From Whitmania pigra (Eukaryota; Annelida; Clitellata; Hirudinida; Haemopidae), in assembly GCA_021613335.1 (NCBI GenBank), contig JAJTWR010000159.1, positions 424,501 to 488,500 of the forward strand: a stretch of 64,000 nt of DNA. Direction: 5' to 3'. The position numbers and the translations under genes are program-made. Positions 42,034 to 57,137 of this stretch are shown in pieces (the stretch's first letter is position 1; each line of letters begins with the position of its first letter). The notes beneath the pieces were generated by a model, which saw only the letters and a program-made list of their open reading frames with translations, was not told the DNA's origin and searched no databases.

Positions 42034-43030
42034 CATTGGCGTAAAGTGATTTTGCCGCCCGGACAGTCATAAGATTTTCCCCTCTTGACCATTAATAACC
42101 TTTAACCTTCAAAATTTCAGAAAGCTCTCAAATAGTTATTTTTATGGAATGTGATTCAATCAAATTAAAAATTTACAAACAAACTTTCCGCAAAGTTTTT
42201 TTTTATAATAGTCTCAAAATTCATTCCATCGGCAAGTTCCCTCTCTACAAAGAGTACCGTCAAGTCTGTAAGCCTTGTCTGGCTCATCGGAGGTATTTTT
42301 TTTAATAACTTAAGTTTGGAGAATGAGCGCTCACAGCTAGCAACACTGATAGCTTGAGTTAGGAAGATACTCACCAGGATCACAATATTAGGGGCAGAAT
42401 CCAAGATGGTATCTCCGTATGAAGCTCAAAAGTTGAAGAGATCCATCGATGTTAAATTTCCTGAAGCACTGCTAATCGACTTTCACTTAATATAGCCAAA
42501 TCAAATGTCATTATTTTTCATTCTCCAAAAGAAGATCATACTTTATGATTCTCCCCCTTCCGTGAATAATTTTGATCTGATAAGAGTCACTAGCTTTCGT
42601 TAAACTTATACTAACCAAACTCACCGATATGCTTGCGGATCCAAGAAATTACTTAAAAAGACTTTCATCATAACAATAACCATCGCGAATGGACTTAGCA
42701 AGTTAATGAAAACGGAATGAACGAGCAATATGATATGGTCTCGAAATAGTTTCATACGATCTTATGATCAAAAGACTGACCGGACGAGCTGATGAACAGA
42801 GGTGACCTGATGAAGGCCTGATAAGATGATTTTCTTGTGGGGTTCGGAACATGTTGTGCATCAATCGATACGTTATACCAAAAGCCAAATTGAAATCTGA
42901 TCCTTTAATGGACATAGCAGAAATACTAAAGAAAGGGGCTGCCATTTTTTTAATTTTCAAGTATTCCCTCAAAATTCCACCCCTTGGCACTTGCCCCACA
43001 GGGCGGACGGCCTCTACCGCCCCGCCACTG
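42034..43030 (-). mobile_element. hAT element with perfect 8-bp target-site duplication
   Basis: Seen: the 8-mer GTAAAAAC occurs immediately before (42026-42033) and after (43031-43038) a 997-bp segment starting CATTGGCGTAAAG and ending CGCCCCGCCACTG, which are imperfect inverted ends. Inside, on the minus strand at 42404-42165, a frame reads FLTQAISVASCERSFSKLKL, then SQTRLTDLTVLFVERELADG and FETIIKKNFAE. Known: SVASCERSFSKLKLIK...MSQERL is the C-terminal dimerisation domain of hAT transposases. The rest of the transposase is missing, so the copy is non-autonomous. A shorter relative lies at 18280-18689. Confidence 0.88.
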
Positions 43031-43038
43031 GTAAAAAC

Positions 43039-43781
43039 TATTAGACGTCTGTTAGGATCTTAGGATTCTTTGTAGTTTACACGTTATGTGATCATATTTA
43101 GATATTATACCACAACTTTAGGGTGCTAGACAACCAACTCATGAATAATTGATGAGTAAGAGAATCCTCCATAAAACTCCAGCCGACGCAGCTACTAAAA
43201 TTTTTGTCAAAAGTGCTAAATTATTGAAATAATTTTTTGAAAAATAAATTAAAATGCATTTTTTAAATTTAGATTTAAATTTTTTTATTAATTTTTATTT
43301 TATAATAGCTTTAATTAATTTTTTCATATATTTTCCAAATAACGGGGAGAGCCATGGTTCCCCCGGCCCCCCTAAATTTGCCCTTGTTAGGATGCAATTT
43401 TATCAATACTAGTAGTTTAGAAAATTTTCGCAATTCAAACAGCTGGAGTCATCTGAACAACTACTTTGAACATTTTTTAAATATTCGAACATTTATTTAA
43501 ATAAAATTAAAAATATATTACATAATACATTTTTTGTGTACGTATAATATTTTTGAAATGTTATCTTTAATGTTTGAGTTTTACACAAATTCACGATCTT
43601 TAAATAAATAGTTCTGATCTGCAAAGCGTGGCTAGTCGGCGTTGAACAGTTCGGGTTGTTTGTTATTTAAAAGAAAAAACTTGTGAAACAATTTCTAAAG
43701 CGGATTGCTAAAGTAATAATTGTTTAGCTGTCTTATTTGTTTTTTGTGTTCATAACGCGTTTTATTAACAGAAATTGCATC
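43039..43781. other. LysRS promoter side, no gene seen
   Basis: AT-rich intergenic sequence before the lysyl-tRNA synthetase start. CCCCCGGCCCCCCTAAATTT at 43358-43377 resembles one end of a hAT-type element, without a partner. No defined promoter motif recognised. Confidence 0.4.
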
Positions 43782-47719
<3,938 letters not shown>

Positions 47720-48855
47720 GAAATGAACATTATGCTGGCTGATTTTGTCATCAAGAAATGTTGCTATGTTGTTATATGTTAAAATATTTTGCTTATTTAT
47801 TGTCCGATTATGCTATGGAACAAATTCCCAAACTCCCAGCTTATCATATGAAGCCTTTGCTTTTAGAGTAATTTAATTTGGGAACAATTGCACGCTGGTG
47901 GCATGATCACGTGGCCTTTATCTGTTAAGAAAATAGGTTATTTTGAATATATTATCTCTGGGGATGTGTGTGATTGGGCGAGTGTCGCTTTGGGGCGTTG
48001 GAAAGACCACCCCCCCCAAAGTAGCTAGTTCTTGGAGGTTGTTGGGGTGCTGAAAAGATTTCCTCGTTGGGTGTGAAGAGACGTGAAAATATTTTTGGAT
48101 AAGCATTTGAGATTTTCGCTTAATCTGGTCGTTTTGTGTTAGTTTGCATTAATTTCCCTTTTCTCTTGAGAAAGTCGAAAGAGCATCAATCCTGATAACA
48201 GGCTTTGTAAGTCTTTGAAAAAGCAATGTCGGAGTGGTGTATAAAGAATGATGAAATATTAACCAATTTGTTCAACGTCCTGGCCGAACCACCTTAAATT
48301 GTATAATTTATTTTATATTTCTGTACGATTAACAGGTTAATCAGAATTCGAAAAGTTTGAGTATTTTTTAGCATTGAGTCATGCAAAAACGGCGAAATGT
48401 TAACTTTTTTAAAAAGTTGTTAGATTGCAGATAGTGACGCACTAAAGTTCACTGATTCATTATACATATTTCGTTGCGATTAACGCATTAATTATAAGGC
48501 GAAAAATTGGCATTTTCGAAGAGCTGCGAAGGTAAAAGAAGAATGGTGAAAGGCTAAGTGTTGTTTGACAAATTAAATAATTTAAAATAGTGGCACATTA
48601 ATTAATCTCATAATTTCTAAAAATGTTAGCTAGTTTAATTTTAATTACGATGGTGATAAGCTCTAAATAATAAGGGCGAGTCTCGGCGATATTCTTAGTT
48701 TTTGCGATTTTACCCTCATATTGTTGTCTTTGTTTTGATTTAATTTGGCTACGTTAAACATAAGATAAAACTTGGATGCATGAGTTCTCCTGTACTGCAT
48801 TAAACGACCTGTGCTTTGAACCCATTCGAACGATATTAACAGAGTTGGTTTGAGA
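47720..48855. other. Spacer between LysRS and Gemin2
   Basis: Holds the 3' UTR of LysRS and the upstream region of Gemin2, both on the plus strand. A run of eight C at 48010-48017 is the only simple feature. No gene seen. Confidence 0.45.
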
Positions 48856-51403
48856 ATGGGCGAACATGATGATGATTTTATGGAACAGGCTTTTTTGGTC
48901 GAACTAGGTGCAGATGAGTTCGTCGATTTGGACTCATTACCGTCTTGTGGTATGGAATATCTCAAGAGAGTTATGTTCGTTTTAAATACATTCTCTTTAT
49001 TGTTTTTCATTTTTATAAAAACTTGGATATCATTTATATTAAAATAATGGCTACAAATTTATGATGCAAAAACATTTGGGTTTTTATGGTGAATCATCCT
49101 GTTTGACCTATTATTTCATATTTAAAGAGTGGAAGCGAGGCAGTGTGAAGAAATCAAAGTAGCAAAATTTGAACAGAAATCCTGCTGTGATGTAAAGACA
49201 TTTCCATTAATGGTTAATTGACAACTCTTAAATATTTCTTCTTTAATCAATGATTGATTAACTTAATTCATTTAAATTATAGCAACCGATTAACAATAAA
49301 ACGAGGATAAGATGCTTACAAAGCAAAATCTCTGAGCAATTGTATGTACACCTGCGTGCTTAAGGCCTTGCAAAGGGGTGCAGATTCAAAACCCTTTGTG
49401 GGTGGACTGCCCCTATCACCTAGCTATGCAACAGATATTACTGCACAAATATGTTTTTCAATTATGATGAAGTATTTAGATGATTGAATATTTCTAAAAT
49501 AATAACAATATTGCAACTTGATATGCTTGTTGACAATTCCCTATAAAATAATTAGGCAAATGTTACATCACTTAGTTATTTCAACATCCTGTGATTGTGT
49601 GCATACTTAAACATTTTAGATGACCAACAAGGAGAGCGTGCCAAGTGAATTCTGCCCGAGTCTCGAGTGGCAACAAAAACAAGAAGCAGAATTTTCCGCT
49701 GTGAGACAGGTCGAATGTGGAATGCCTTGCAGCTATCTATGATTTAATTTCAATTCTTATTTTTTTTATAAAGAAATTTTACAAGCACAGATCTAACCTG
49801 AAAAAGAAAAACCTAAAATCACAACTTGTAAGTTTTATAAATAATAATAATAATAATAATTCATTTATAAAGTGCCATGTGCTTAGCGTCTTATATTAGA
49901 TTAGGATTATTTTATGTTATATTGGATTAGGGTCAAGCTTATTATTTTGATTTTATGTTTTTTTGTATGTTCGTGCTTTAATGAATGATTTAATTTTAGC
50001 CATCAAGAGATGATGAGAGGGCCTGGCAAACTTTTTGTTATGGAAATCTTGAGGGTGATGAGGGTCATTCTCCACTGTTGAGTATTGTGGCTCACTTTAA
50101 CCAGGTGAATATTACATTTTCTAAAGGCTTATGCATAATTTTATGTTAAACATGAGGCTTGTATTGTTTAAGAACAATCTACGATATAAAATGTGTCTGC
50201 ATAGCATCCATGATATGTTATATGTGCATCAAAAAGGCTAGTAGAGTAGTGGGAATAATCAAGAGAACCATAATAAGCAGAGACTTGTCAATGGTGATCT
50301 GGGATATTTTGTGTGCCTGCACGTAATTTAACCTCAGAAAGGATATTAAATCCCTAGTAAAAGGGCAGAGAAGAGCTACCAAAATGATAAGAAGATTAAG
50401 AGATCTAAGCTAAGAGGAGAGGTTAATAAAGACGAAAATGGCAGTATTAGTTAATTTGGCGAGGAGACCTCAGAGAAACATACAAAATAATCACTGAATC
50501 ACTGGAAAAGTAATTATTGGTCTAGGAAAGTTCTTTGATGCAGTTAGAGACACAAGTGCAAGGAGAAACTACTACATACTATATAAGAGGGAGCTTTGGC
50601 ACGTGTTTGGCAGTAGATTATATTGCACTAGGGTTGTCAACGACTGCTTAAGTCGCAAATTCTAACGGCCTGAACGCTTGAAGAATTTAAGATTGTTCTA
50701 GAGTCTGAAGGCTATTACACAGAAATTAGGGCAAAGTGGATTCTCTAAACAATCCTTAAGGATCGCTATAGTTTGTTAAGTTAAGTTATATTTGATGCCT
50801 TCATAAGACCATTTTGAGCAATTTCAGGTGGACAAGTTTTATACCTTTAACAAGCAATAATAATAAATTTATTTTGTCAAGCTGTATATATTGACCAAAT
50901 ATAAACATTATTTCAAATATAATAAAGCACTAACATCAGTTTTATTTGGAATCAAATAGTAATATCAATATTAATTGGAACCCAGCCTCTTGTCCAACAA
51001 CTTCTCCAGTATCACAGTGAATGGATGAAAGTGCAAGAATTTTGTTTGGAATTGGTAAGTCCTCGGAATGGCAAAACAATTTTCTACTTTTTATCAGCCC
51101 CTGCTCAAGCAGTGATTAATTTATCTCAGGGAAGTTGGCTTTACAGTCTGTTGGTTTGTCTGGAGAAGCCTCTGGATCCAGATACGTGTTCCGTTCTCAG
51201 GGATGTTGCCAGGTCGTGCGCAACGACGAGAGCCGAGTTGGTTAGTTCCAGTTGGCCAAACATAGTAAACTCCAAAAATTAACCACTTCTTCGTCTTTAA
51301 ACAGGAATCTTCTTCAGATGAGAGATTGGGCTCTCTCAACCTAATCATATGCTTAATTGCCAGATATTTTGACCAGAAAGATTTGGCAGATAATAAAACG
51401 TGA
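48856..51403 (+). CDS. GEMIN2: Gemin2 (SMN-interacting protein 1)
   Basis: Core component of the SMN complex, which in the cytoplasm loads Sm proteins onto snRNAs. Gemin2 wraps around the Sm pentamer. Eight exons: 48856-48974, 49128-49191, 49620-49709, 49774-49827, 50000-50104, 51010-51054, 51130-51240, 51305-51403, giving 228 aa (human about 280). Recognisable in order: [18 protein letters not shown] (family EEYLRRVxxEAxQC), [71 protein letters not shown] and [19 protein letters not shown] near the C-terminus. The first ATG precedes an acidic FMEQAF... segment, fitting the N-terminal SMN/Sm-binding region. Intron 5 (50105-51009) contains a LINE remnant. It is shorter than human mainly between the middle and the C-terminal helices. 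Every splice phase fits. Confidence 0.93.
50200..50770 (+). pseudogene. LINE pol C-terminal remnant in Gemin2 intron 5
   Basis: Seen, in broken frames: [13 protein letters not shown] followed by [35 protein letters not shown], then [19 protein letters not shown], ending in GTTAAGTTAAGTTA. Known: RATKMIPxLRxLSYEERLxxL...RGHxxKL...FSxRVVNxWN is the C-terminal signature of CR1/Jockey-type LINEs. The element is in the same orientation as the gene and is dead. It is the same general family type as the tandem copies at 12.1-13.1 kb, but clearly diverged. Confidence 0.75.
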
Positions 51404-51826
51404 TCTATTGTTTCAGCCCTTTTATACAGAATTTTGTTGTAAGATTCATGTTGTCTCAAAGTTGATCTTTCCACTGCAGCTACGTTCCTAGAATTCAGCA
51501 GCACTTTGCAACACAAGCTCTCTTCTAATTTATCCAAGCAATGCGATGGATTTTGATTTGTTTAATTTAAACAATTGAACATGAGTGTTGCATGACATAC
51601 CCTAACAAAAAAAGACAAAACTAGTAAAATGACAAGTTTTATTTATGGCAACAAAACATTCTTAATCTATAAGGTCTAAATGGGGAGGCCCCAAAACAAC
51701 AGGTAGCTGAAAAATGAGGCAGGCCTATCCCTTGGCACTGAAGACAATCAGAACTCAACAGCAAATGGGAAATATGGGGCATTCAAATCCCTTGGCACCA
51801 ATCCCCTGGAATGGTATGAATATTTG

Positions 51827-53796
51827 TTAGGAATGTACATCAGCAATTTTAAACTGTTCTGTGTTAACTTGCCCATCTATCTCCACCATGGGAAGAATGA
51901 CTCTCCTATCCTTGTTGAGTGTTGCAATCTCCCTCATGTCATCATCATCAAGCTCAAAGTCAAAGACCTAATATTTTTCTTGGATGAATGCATGATGTAT
52001 GCTTCAACATATGAGAATAAAAATTGACCTTGAAGTTATCAATAATCCTTGAGCTTGTGGTACTTTTTGGAATGACAACTATGCCTCTCTGAATAAGCCA
52101 TCTGAGCACAACTTGAGCTGGTGTCTTTCCCTGCTTTTCTGATATTTTGACCAGAGTTGGATCATCAAGAACCTTCTCTTGTTTGAATGGATCCACCCTT
52201 CCAAAATATTTCAGAATGATGGAGATGGCAAGAGATATTAAACTTAATGACAGAACAAAACCACTGCTTAACATCAAATGCCAAAACTAAACTTTGCATT
52301 TTTTTATAATGCCTGAAAATATTACCAGGGTCTATTAGGGCATGCAAAGCTGCTGTATGCAGTCATTACAATATCCCTTTGTTTGCAGAACTCCAACAAT
52401 TTCTCCTGTTGCAGATAGGGATGCACTTCCACCTAACGTGTGAAAAAAGTTAAGTCAAGCTACATTTAATTAATGTAATGCCTGTCTTACCTGGAGCACG
52501 CTCGGTCTTACAGAGGAAACTCCAATGATCTCATCAACCTGGGCACTGTTAAAGTTTGAGATTCCGATGCTTCGCACAAGTCCAAGTGACACGCATTTCT
52601 CCATTTCCTGTGAAGAATTTACACCACCTTCTCACAAGAAAAATCAATTCAGAAAACGAATACAAATAAGTTCTTTAGGTGATGCAATTTAGGTAAGATG
52701 AGTTAAATGTTTGTACAATTTTCAGCCCGACTGCTTGTAAACCTATTTTTGGTAACTATATCAAATTTTCAGAGTCTCAAGACTAAAGAAATTAATTATA
52801 TGAAAACTATTTAAATTTTACAAACTTCAATCATATATTTATGCAACCATTTTATAAATACCAAAAAGAAATATTGTTGAATGTTTGACAATTCTGTTTC
52901 AACTTCAAGATATGATAAAAATGGTGAGTTCCCTGACTTTTGATCACACGAAACTATTACACATAGACTGTTGCTCACATACAAAAAGCATTATGTTTTC
53001 CAAACATGATTCAACAGCTAATGAAATGCATTAGAATTACACAAGATTTCAACTAGAAACATTAGTTTCAATGCAAGCTACTATACTTTATAATTTTTAC
53101 TAACTTTCCAAGTGTCAATGTAGTTGATGTCATCATAAAGGAGGTTGCCCTTATCATCTTTAGGGAAAACATCATCTCCTCTCTAATATTAAAGTGAAAA
53201 AAAAACTAAGTAAACCAGTCCTAAATTAATGAAGCACTATCTCAAACCTTGAATGCAATTGGCCAGTGAATTAAATAAAGGTCCAAATACTCCAACTGCA
53301 GATTCTTCAAAGATTCCTGTAATGCAGGCACAACATCTTCTGGATGATGCTTGGTATTCCAAAGCTATGGAAGTGAAGTAGGCATTACATGATGTCAAAT
53401 TAATTGAATCATTAAATTCAATTAAATTTATAATGTTCACCTTGCTAGTTATAAACAACTCCTCCCTCTTGACAATATTCGAGTCAATGCAAGTTTTCAG
53501 AGCAAGGCCAATCTCTTTCTCGTTTTCATAAATATATGCGCAGTCAATATGTCTATAGCCGGCTTTAATGGCCTCCTTGACAGCATTTTCAACTTCTCCA
53601 GGTTTGGACTAAAATCATACCATGGCTATTAAACTAAAATAAACTAGGAAATGGAAATCACTCCAATCACAGACCTAAATTATAAATGCATTGAAATCTA
53701 GCTACGCTAAATTATACATTCAATGTTAAATACCTGCCAAGTTCCAAGACCAACAACAGGAATGTCAAAACCAGACAAAAGCTTGAACGTAGCCAT
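51827..53796 (-). CDS. Aldo-keto reductase (AKR1-like)
   Basis: NADPH-dependent reduction of aldehydes or ketones, cytosolic TIM barrel. Eight exons: 53796-53734, 53608-53441, 53364-53248, 53182-53105, 52607-52491, 52432-52326, 52197-52029, 51967-51827, giving 319 aa, the usual AKR size. It starts at [20 protein letters not shown]. All four catalytic residues are visible: Asp and Tyr in [17 protein letters not shown], Lys in LFITSKLW, and His in LDLYLIHWP. The cofactor-binding loop carries [15 protein letters not shown] (AKR1 has IPKSxTPxRIxENFxVFDF), and [18 protein letters not shown] and TAYS are present. The exact substrate cannot be told: loop C (the last 30 residues) and loop A differ between members. 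Together with Gemin2 it forms a convergent pair whose 3' ends are about 420 bp apart. Confidence 0.94.
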
Positions 53797-54246
53797 GAAA
53801 CTGTGCAGTCGACGAACGTTATGTAACTGGGACGTTCAAATGCAGTAGGAAAAAAGTCGTTTGACGTGTCCCTCCCCCAACGACCTTAGATATAGCTCTT
53901 ACATATTTCATTAATAATTTTTGTTTTAACATTTTGTTACATTTATCTTTATAAATTTATATATATTATTTAATTCATAAATGACGTGACGTTTTTAGGG
54001 CGGATTGAGCTGAACACAAACCGATAATAAACCTTTGATTCAATAATAGCTTCCCCACACAGAGGCATGTTTGTGTATTTGTATGCGTCAGATCTTTTGA
54101 GCTTTAACATATCCGATTAGTCAATATAGTTCTTACGACTATTGTGTTACTACCGCATGCATGAACGTATTCCATTCAACCAAACTTAGGAGTTGCTAGG
54201 GCTTTCGATGCCCGGGGTGAAACTGATAATTTGTTATCCAATTGTG
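53797..54246. other. Upstream flank of the aldo-keto reductase
   Basis: Short promoter-side region without recognised motifs. Confidence 0.4.
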
Positions 54247-54268
54247 CCCCCCCCCCCCCCCCCCCCCC
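54247..54268. repeat. Homopolymer run of 22 C
   Basis: Uninterrupted C tract. Such runs are unstable in sequencing and replication; its length in the assembly should be treated as approximate. Confidence 0.9.
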
Positions 54269-54451
54269 AATTATCAATTTGGCCACCCTAATTAAGCCAC
54301 CGATACAACCTGATTTTTTTCAATACAGAACTCATGCTTCGCGAATAGAAAGCCTGAGAAGTTACCAAAAAGTCTATCAGGATTTTATGTTACGGATTTT
54401 TATGATTTGAAAGCTGGGTCGGGGTGACAAATGGCCTTAGAAAGTAGAGTG

Positions 54452-54600
54452 TCGCCAAGAGGAGGAAGGGAAAGGCAAGTGTCTAGCGGCTCGGCAGTTT
54501 TTTGTGTCCCGCCCTAGTTTTTATACTTTTTCATACCCCTTTTTTTTGTTGCCTTTCCAATACTAAATTAGCAGAGCATAGTGGCTACTCTGTCCAGGGG
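54452..54600. repeat. Dispersed repeat copy, related to 40283-40420
   Basis: Second copy of the moderate-identity repeat: CGCCAAGAGG at the start, GTCCCG, AGTTTTT and a T run in the middle, AGAGCATAG near the end. No terminal structure recognised. Confidence 0.45.
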
Positions 54601-54808
54601 TGCAAAATTTCTGGCGCGAAGTAATATGTGCAAAGATTTAACCTTTCTTTTTGAAACTTTAATGCGCAGAAGTTCTATTACATGACGACTTTGTTATTGA
54701 ATATATTACAGTAACGTAATAGTATTTTTCACCAACAGTCTCTGCCCTGGAGGCCTTCTGTTGTGCATGGCAGAGAGTTATTTACTCTCCCTTCCGCGGG
54801 GATGCACT

Positions 54809-55337
54809 AATCCACTAGTACCTGCTGTACTTTACAGTTATAATTCACACCCAAAATTTTGAAGAGTATCTCTCATTAATTGTACTCTAGCTGGGGTGTT
54901 TAGACTCATAACCAAGTCAGGCGTAAATTTGGTCATGAATAAGCAAAAAAACATCATTAGCAGTTTAGCAGATGCACTCCCTGATGTTGGTTAATATCCT
55001 CCAATTGCAAAATCCCGTTTAACTCTCTATAGCGCTGTTTTTACACAGATGGAGTCCTCGGTGTGGTCGAGGACGGCCAACAAGCCTCTGTGCCGGTTCT
55101 GTCTCTCTTCCTCATGACAAGCGAAAAAAGAATTTGTTTTGATGGCGGAGGCCCACGTGGCCCATGCCGACCATATTTAAATCCGACACTAACTCCTTGT
55201 TGCGGACTGACTATTCCAAAAGCATTAGAATAGCCACGGGAGAGCATTTACCTCCTTGACAATTTTCTAAATCTGTCGGTAGTGCAAAATTATAGCCTCC
55301 AATCCACTAGTACCTGCTGTACTTTACAGTTATAATT
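54809..55337. repeat. 37-bp perfect direct repeat bracketing about 455 bp
   Basis: Seen: 54809-54845 and 55301-55337 are identical over 37 bases (starting AATCCACTAGTACCTGCTGT and ending TTATAATT). The enclosed DNA has no recognised gene; a minus-strand open frame at 55041-55247 has no motif. Possible explanations are a segmental duplication with divergence of the middle, short LTR-like ends, or two copies of a small repeat. Confidence 0.75.
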
Positions 55338-56232
55338 TTTATGATTATAAACAAAATTTTCCCCCACCTTTTTACAACTTTGTACACCGTTCTTAAGATC
55401 CTGAATGATTTCGACATAAAATGTATAATTTAATTCACTGGTGCTTACGATTCACTGGTTATCGAGCGAATAATTCGTTGAGTCTGTTTTGATTACAGAA
55501 TATCTGGGAAAACATTGATATTGATTCGACATGGAAGTAAAACCAAGATGAAGTTACAATGCCGTTGGTTATTTTAACAAGAAACGCAAAGATTAACAAG
55601 AGATCTTTCAAATTAATTAATCAGCTTGCAATGATTAACTGATCAAAGGATGACCTAAAAAATGATTAATTGCTTAGTTACTGACATCACAGAGCCTAAA
55701 TAATTACTTAATTGCTGATTAGACAATCCGTGACTTTTCAAGACAATTGCTGCAGCGACTGACCGATCGAATGGATGCCTGGATGAAAATTCAGTCTGAT
55801 GGCAATCCCACCAGACTAAATTTGCTTGTCAATGAACTTCGAATACTTCTATTAATTTTTAAAATTTCGAAATTAACTAAAACATTCCTTAAAAATGAAC
55901 GAATTCCTTGAACCTTCTTCTCGCTACATTTTTAATTGGACTGATAAATGATGGCAGTAATAACAAATAAAAATTATTAAAGCTGAGAGGAAATATTTCC
56001 CTTTGTCATTTCCTAACTACTCAATCATTTGCTTCTCATATTCCCAAACGAATCATCAACGGCGATTATCATTCGTCGTCGTCACCATCATCATAATGAT
56101 CATCATCACTATCATCTTAATATAATATTGATAGTAATAATAATAATAATAATAATAACAATAATAACAAACTTCGTGAGAACTCTTTAAAAAAAATTCA
56201 TCATCATCATCATCATCATCATCACTATCATC

Positions 56233-56314
<82 letters not shown>

Positions 56315-57137
56315 TAATAATAACAATAATAAACATCATCGTCATCATCATCACCGACAACAATTGCAATTCAGCGCGCTAATAAACATCATCATCATGA
56401 TCGTTTCTTTTAAGCTCATTTCTAGTAAACAATAAGGATCCTTGAAAACAAGTGTAATGAATGATTGAACGATCCTGATGAAAGCTGAGAAACGTAGGAA
56501 AAGATTTATAAGAGTTACTCGCTAACTAATCAGTCCGAAAAGCTTACTCTGCAGTGCAATCTAAACAGGCAATCCTCGTGACACAAAAGTCAGTTGGCTG
56601 TGAATGAAGGTTTCATTCTACCTGTCAAGTCGTTGCTCAGTGAGAATGTCAATAAGTCTTCTAAGTTCTAATACTGCTAAATATTGGGCACTGTTATGGG
56701 TCTTGATCGGTTTTAAACACTAAGCTGCTTAAGAGCGCTAACATTGAATAGCATGCGATAAAGCGGAGAAGAAGCATTTCTTGTCTTGTGGACTCAAATG
56801 GTTTCTCAGATTTTATTCTTTATCTTCTTTGAGTAATAATTTACATTCGATCAATTATTCTACACTTGCTCTTCAAAGTGAAGGGACTTGCTGCACGTTT
56901 CGCCATGTTGCTCCTCGATGCATTGTAATTTCGGCGGGAAATCTGCGTTACCGAGGAAAGAGTAAGCTGGAAATGTCGAAAAAGATCGAGCTCTGGTCGA
57001 CTGATGGCGGGGAATTGGAAGCACATAAACTCTTCTCAGACCGCCTCAGAAGCCAGGAAAGCAGATCGGCACGAGATTTTAAAAACACATCGCAGTCAGT
57101 TGAAAAGTTGCTTCGCATCAAAAGAAGGTTTGCACCG
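55338..57137. other. Intergenic with ATC and AAT microsatellites
   Basis: Between the repeat and the sclerostin-like start. Contains (CAT)n at about 56200-56222, a long (AAT)n at about 56235-56322, and more CAT/ATC runs at 56330-56400. From 56781 the frame leading into the sclerostin-like ATG is open without a stop. I treat this as 5' UTR, but an N-terminally longer protein cannot be excluded. Confidence 0.5.

Noticed and set aside
56187..56369. Poly-isoleucine open frame on the minus strand
   Set aside because: Translation of an AAT/ATT microsatellite.
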